A stretch of 10,675 nt of DNA from UBA8337 sp049889915 (GTDB lineage: Bacteria > Pseudomonadota > Alphaproteobacteria > RS24): assembly GCA_049889915.1 (NCBI GenBank), contig JBMHCM010000048.1:1-10675 (forward strand), in the 5' to 3' direction. Shown here piece by piece: positions 7,247 through 10,675 of this stretch. The notes beneath the pieces are model-generated. The model saw only the letters and a list, made by a program, of their open reading frames with translations. It searched no databases and was not told the DNA's origin. How positions within the stretch are numbered: position 1 is the first letter of the stretch; each line of letters begins with the position of its first letter. The position numbers and the translations under genes were made by a program.

Positions 7247-7872
7247 TAATCGCGCTCCTCAAACAAATGAACCAGCAGATTGCGGTCATCATCATGCAAA
7301 GAAGCATCGCGCTCAGGGTGCCACATAATGGCTTGCCAGGGCAATTCTGTGTGATGCATGGCTTCAACATTACCTTCATTGTCATGCGCCGTGACATGAA
7401 AACAGGGGGCTAGACCATCTGCTGGTATACAAAAATTATGAAAGCTGTTGACCTGGCGACGCTGCTGTTCAGTCTCGGCAAGAATGACCTCATGCGCCGT
7501 TCCGGCATGGTCGTCAATTGGGGCAAGGGTTCCACCGCAATAATGGTTCATCATTTGCATGCCACGACAAACACCCAATACCGGCACTTTTTTAAGGGTC
7601 GCCCATGACAATAACTCGGCTTCCGTTGCGTCACGTTCAGGTGCGCTATCTGCGGCCGCGCCCAATACGCCCAAGCTATTGCCACCGCTCAAAATAACGC
7701 CGCCAATATGCATTGCCTCTATCCATGCCGATACGTCATGCAGTGTGTTGGGCACCGGCACTGCATCAATACCAAATTGCTGCAGAAGTTTATTCCACCG
7801 TTGATCAAGACAATCGCGGCGCTCGCGATATTTTGCCTCGATTTCCACTCTTTGTGTGACAGCCACCAGCAT
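7246..7872 (-). CDS. Class I glutamine amidotransferase-type hydrolase (Cj1417 type)
   Basis: Cytoplasmic hydrolase of 208 residues in the class I glutamine amidotransferase/PuuD superfamily. The Campylobacter counterpart Cj1417 cleaves CDP-L-glutamine to L-glutamate and cytidine diphosphoramidate. The catalytic triad is visible: Cys102 in the nucleophile elbow GVCRGMQ (100-106), and His185 and Glu187 in WHPERD (184-189). LSGGN (61-65) is the expected oxyanion-side loop and VNSFHNFCI (141-149) the substrate-side loop of this group. There is no partner synthase domain, as expected for a stand-alone hydrolase. The start overlaps the kinase stop by one base (TGATG), with GAAGGTG about 8 bases upstream. 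A gamma-glutamyl-GABA hydrolase (PuuD) would be the automatic call; the absence of any putrescine genes and the neighbours argue against it. Confidence 0.85.
   Translation of the reverse strand: MLVAVTQRVEIEAKYRERRDCLDQRWNKLLQQFGIDAVPVPNTLHDVSAWIEAMHIGGVILSGGNSLGVLGAAADSAPERDATEAELLSWATLKKVPVLGVCRGMQMMNHYCGGTLAPIDDHAGTAHEVILAETEQQRRQVNSFHNFCIPADGLAPCFHVTAHDNEGNVEAMHHTELPWQAIMWHPERDASLHDDDRNLLVHLFEERD
7255..7260 (-). promoter_or_regulatory. Ribosome binding site GAGGAG for the cytidylyltransferase
   Basis: GAGGAG on the minus strand lies 8 bases before ATG 7246, within the last codons of the hydrolase gene. It is the strongest ribosome site in the operon. Confidence 0.7.
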
Positions 7873-10675
7873 CAGTCAATCACCTTCACGGCATGATTGG
7901 CGGGATCCAACAATATTGTGCGGGCCCCGATAAGTTTATCATATTGTGTGAGGCCGACACCGATAGCTGCCGGAACACCGAATTCAGCAGCGCGTATGGC
8001 CATGTGCGAATTGGCCCCGCCGTACATTGTTATGATACCGGCGATATTTTGACTGAACACCCAATCATATCCGGGGTCTGCATTTTCAATGATAATAATG
8101 CGTCCCTCTAGTTTCAACGCATCTTGTGCATCCTGCACAGTAATTGCTGGCCCGCTTACGGCGCGGCTACCAACAAAATTTGGTTCTGTATTGGGGTAGG
8201 TAAAACAGACAAAGTCTTTTTCTGCACACAATAGCGGAGGCAGTTCAACCGCGAGCGTTACGTCAAAAAAACCGCGGTTCTCAAAAATTTTTTTCTGTAA
8301 CCAATCTTTTCTAATTTCCTTTCGGTGAAGACGAGCATCCGTTTCCGAAATGGCCCGCATATCGGCTAATGTGAGCATCGACAAATCTTCTGCCGTCAGT
8401 CCATTTTCTTGCCCCCATGCCGTCATGAGGTCGAGCGCTGCTGAAATATTGCGGGTGAAAAGAAACTTGGCCAGTTCACGTCCTTCTATGGCATCTCTCA
8501 AAAAGCGCTCAACCACTTCACTCGGATGGTCGAGACCAATGGCGGCCATTTGCTTTTGCAAGTCATGTCGTTCGGCATGCCAGTCGTTCAACGCGTCATC
8601 TATGACTTTAGGAAGATCGACAGTGGCCGCACTGCGAACGGCATTGTGCAGAAAAACGTCTTGGTTTGCCCGATAATTTGGCGCGGTGATATCATAGGTT
8701 CCTGGTCGCAAGTGACCGTATTTATTGACAAAATCGTCGAAAGCGAGGTCTTTTTTGCGACAGGCCAATGCATCCTCAGTAAATTGATGGCTGACGGTTC
8801 GTATTGTTGAGAGAAAACCAGCCTTTGCAGGCTCACTCAAGACACCGGCATTAACAGCCGAGCGCAACAGCGACACGGCAACAAATCCACATCTTGCCAA
8901 ATGAGCAAAAAGCAAAGCGCCATTGTTTCTCGCATCATCCAATAGGACGAAGGCTTTTGCCAACGTCGGTAATTCAGCACGGATTAGGTTGGAAAAATTA
9001 TTTTCAATATCGGTCAGCTTTTTCAACAAAACCGACGTCGTGACAATGCACTCATTTGTCAAATCCGTCAGACCATCTTTCAAGTTTTGGGACTCAGACG
9101 GCGTTAATCCAGCTTCGTTTTCAAACTTTGCTTGCCAATCAGGAAAATCGAAAGCCATTGAAGTTGGGATAACATCAAACTCCACCTTGTCATGTCTTTC
9201 GGGGTTTTGCTCCAAAGTAGTCAAACAGAATGAAACGATTTTTTCTGCCGTTTCATCAGGTACACTACATGGAACAAATGAATTGAGACTGGCCCTGACG
9301 TCGACATAACCATGGCCACAAAAAGACCGCAGTAGAGGCTGCGGTCGGACATCGCGATATCCGAATTCGGCCCTTTGCTGAGCCCATGTATCTTCACAAA
9401 TGACATGCCGGTATAGGCTGAGAGCCATAGGGGTCGGACGTTTGCCGATAATTTCAGCTGGATTCCAGTCTGGCATGATACCGAAAATTGTTCGTGAACC
9501 GACAATTCCCGCATTTGGTTTCTGCGCTTTTGCGAACTGACTTTGGGCCTCTGCAACACTCGCAAAAACGGTCGCGTCGCCCAGCGCCTCTTGTGCTCCC
9601 GTGATTAAGGGTCTGACCTGCAGGATATGTACCTCGCCAGTGCCCGTGACAGCAAATTCGACATCGAGAGAATTGTAATTCAGCAATTGCTCAATTTCGT
9701 CAAAACAGGCGATGAGGGACATCAGCTTTGCCGGCACAGTCTTCTTATTGAGAGTAGAATTGCGCAGAATAAAGACAGTTTTATAAGTGCCGTCTTGTCC
9801 AGAGGTCACAGTATCCGTCTGGCCGCTCTCGTCGTCATAATTGATTACGAGATAGGGCGCACCGCGCCCCAAAGTCCTTGAAAAAACGACCCCGCTCATG
9901 ATGACATTTTGCAACATCGGCTGAACCAAAACCTCGTTACCGTCATGCTTCACTTTATATGATGCGATCACTTGTTCGATTGCGGGCTGCAGAGCAGACG
10001 GTTCGGTCGAGTCTACATTAAGCACACTGTCATGGGCACCCGCCAGCGATGCCTGAAATCCATCTTCGCTCAGCGCGCTACTGCGGATGATCACATTTTG
10101 GACACCAAAAGTTTGAGTTATATCTGATACATGTTTCAGCTGGTCGGCGCGCCACTCGCCTACTGTGAAGCTAACCTGCTCTTCAACCCGCCCCAATTTC
10201 AGGATTTTTTTCAATCGGCTTAGTGTTTGGGCCTTCGTGGTCAGTACAAACCGCGCAAGATCGCCGGGGAAATTATGCTCAGCCCAATCGCCTGCTACAT
10301 CATAATAGGCGACATTAAGGCCCTGCTTGCGCAGGCGTTCAATTAACTCGGAAAGATTAGCCTGAGACAAATCATCTGCAGTAAGATGTTGCATTTCTGC
10401 AATGGCTCGCATGGCCTCCGGGCTGAAACGGGCTAAACCCAAAAATTCGCCATCAGCTTCTGTCTCAGACAAAGCCGCACCAAGTTTGCGCACACCATCC
10501 GCCGATAAAACGACTTTTTCTTTTTTTGCTAACTCGTTAATCCGGCGTTTTCCGTATCGATGGCGCCACCTACGGTCCACCGCAATGACGATATCTGCAT
10601 CGATCGCCATAATCTGGCGTATCGCTTCTTCGCGATAAACAATATCTGAGTAGCTAACGATGGCAAACGGCATGT
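7872..10675 (-). CDS. Nucleotidyltransferase-L-glutamine kinase-like fusion (5' end outside window)
   Basis: At least 933 residues from the Met at 10673, but the frame stays open to the window edge and the protein almost certainly begins upstream. Residues 4-145 are the second half of a nucleotidyltransferase: SYSDIVY (7-13), DRRWRHRY (33-40), GEFLGLARF (75-83) and AEHNFPGDL (131-139) match the same points in the downstream cytidylyltransferase. About 100 residues with the GxGTR...K signature should lie outside. Next come an ATP-grasp PPDK_N-like domain (about 165-357; IIRSSALSEDG 195-205, LDVEFAV 336-342, HILQVRPL 349-356), a long middle domain (about 390-830) with PDWNPAEIIG (401-410) and KYGHLRPGTYDIT (651-663), and a C-terminal swivelling domain with phosphorylated His890 in YGGANSHMAIRAAEFG (884-899). 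No PEP synthase barrel follows. This order is that of Cj1418, which makes L-glutamine phosphate, AMP and phosphate from ATP and glutamine. Confidence 0.85.
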   Translation of the reverse strand, partial: MPFAIVSYSDIVYREEAIRQIMAIDADIVIAVDRRWRHRYGKRRINELAKKEKVVLSADGVRKLGAALSETEADGEFLGLARFSPEAMRAIAEMQHLTADDLSQANLSELIERLRKQGLNVAYYDVAGDWAEHNFPGDLARFVLTTKAQTLSRLKKILKLGRVEEQVSFTVGEWRADQLKHVSDITQTFGVQNVIIRSSALSEDGFQASLAGAHDSVLNVDSTEPSALQPAIEQVIASYKVKHDGNEVLVQPMLQNVIMSGVVFSRTLGRGAPYLVINYDDESGQTDTVTSGQDGTYKTVFILRNSTLNKKTVPAKLMSLIACFDEIEQLLNYNSLDVEFAVTGTGEVHILQVRPLITGAQEALGDATVFASVAEAQSQFAKAQKPNAGIVGSRTIFGIMPDWNPAEIIGKRPTPMALSLYRHVICEDTWAQQRAEFGYRDVRPQPLLRSFCGHGYVDVRASLNSFVPCSVPDETAEKIVSFCLTTLEQNPERHDKVEFDVIPTSMAFDFPDWQAKFENEAGLTPSESQNLKDGLTDLTNECIVTTSVLLKKLTDIENNFSNLIRAELPTLAKAFVLLDDARNNGALLFAHLARCGFVAVSLLRSAVNAGVLSEPAKAGFLSTIRTVSHQFTEDALACRKKDLAFDDFVNKYGHLRPGTYDITAPNYRANQDVFLHNAVRSAATVDLPKVIDDALNDWHAERHDLQKQMAAIGLDHPSEVVERFLRDAIEGRELAKFLFTRNISAALDLMTAWGQENGLTAEDLSMLTLADMRAISETDARLHRKEIRKDWLQKKIFENRGFFDVTLAVELPPLLCAEKDFVCFTYPNTEPNFVGSRAVSGPAITVQDAQDALKLEGRIIIIENADPGYDWVFSQNIAGIITMYGGANSHMAIRAAEFGVPAAIGVGLTQYDKLIGARTILLDPANHAVKVID
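7881..7887 (-). promoter_or_regulatory. Ribosome binding site GAAGGTG for the hydrolase
   Basis: GAAGGTG on the minus strand is 8 bases before ATG 7872, inside the end of the kinase gene. It confirms the start that overlaps the TGA. Confidence 0.6.

Noticed and set aside
7246..7872. PuuD gamma-glutamyl-GABA hydrolase of putrescine breakdown
   Set aside because: The fold and triad fit, but no putrescine genes are near, and the gene overlaps a glutamine-kinase-like gene and a cytidylyltransferase gene.
7872..10675. Annotation as phosphoenolpyruvate synthase or pyruvate phosphate dikinase
   Set aside because: The chain ends 43 residues after the phospho-His, so the C-terminal PEP/pyruvate-binding barrel is missing, while a large middle domain between the ATP and His domains is present, as in glutamine kinase and rifampin phosphotransferase.
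1..10675. CRISPR array, insertion sequence or phage genes
   Set aside because: No regular spaced repeats, transposase, integrase or terminal inverted repeats were found on reading both strands.

Overview
The window looks like a chromosomal segment of an alphaproteobacterium. The evidence is the high-GC left half, a short block of housekeeping genes of a kind I associate with that class (short-chain reductase, queG, glutathione S-transferase, uppP, NDUFA9-like protein), and a tRNA-Leu of the alphaproteobacterial type. I would not go below class level.

Left region (1-4546), GC-rich. Three minus-strand genes, gst > queG > SDR (the last cut by the window edge), are packed with 15-base (queG from its ATG) or overlapping junctions. 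uppP is divergent from gst across a 135-base gap that carries a 12-base tandem repeat. A NDUFA9-like NAD(P)-binding protein converges on uppP. These genes serve tRNA queuosine modification, lipid-carrier recycling and general redox functions.

Middle (4547-4840). A plus-strand tRNA-Leu(CAG) with encoded CCA has a recognisable promoter ahead of it. Base composition begins to fall just after it.

Right region (4841-10675), clearly lower in GC, one minus-strand operon of five genes with junctions of -1 to +3 bases. In transcription order these are: a nucleotidyltransferase/L-glutamine-kinase-like fusion (5' end outside the window), a class I glutamine amidotransferase-type hydrolase, a CTP:phosphoglutamine cytidylyltransferase-like protein, a TagF/TagB-type CDP-alcohol phosphotransferase, and a small secreted protein of unknown function. 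The first three match, enzyme for enzyme, the Campylobacter jejuni Cj1418-Cj1417-Cj1416 route. In that route glutamine is phosphorylated on its amide nitrogen, the product is joined to CMP, and glutamate is hydrolysed off to leave cytidine diphosphoramidate, the donor for phosphoramidate groups on capsule. I infer that this operon makes an activated phosphoramidate and attaches it to a surface glycan. The TagF-like protein is the best candidate in the window for the transferase. This is the most interesting content here; the fusion, the second nucleotidyltransferase and the TagF-like partner differ from the Campylobacter arrangement as I know it.
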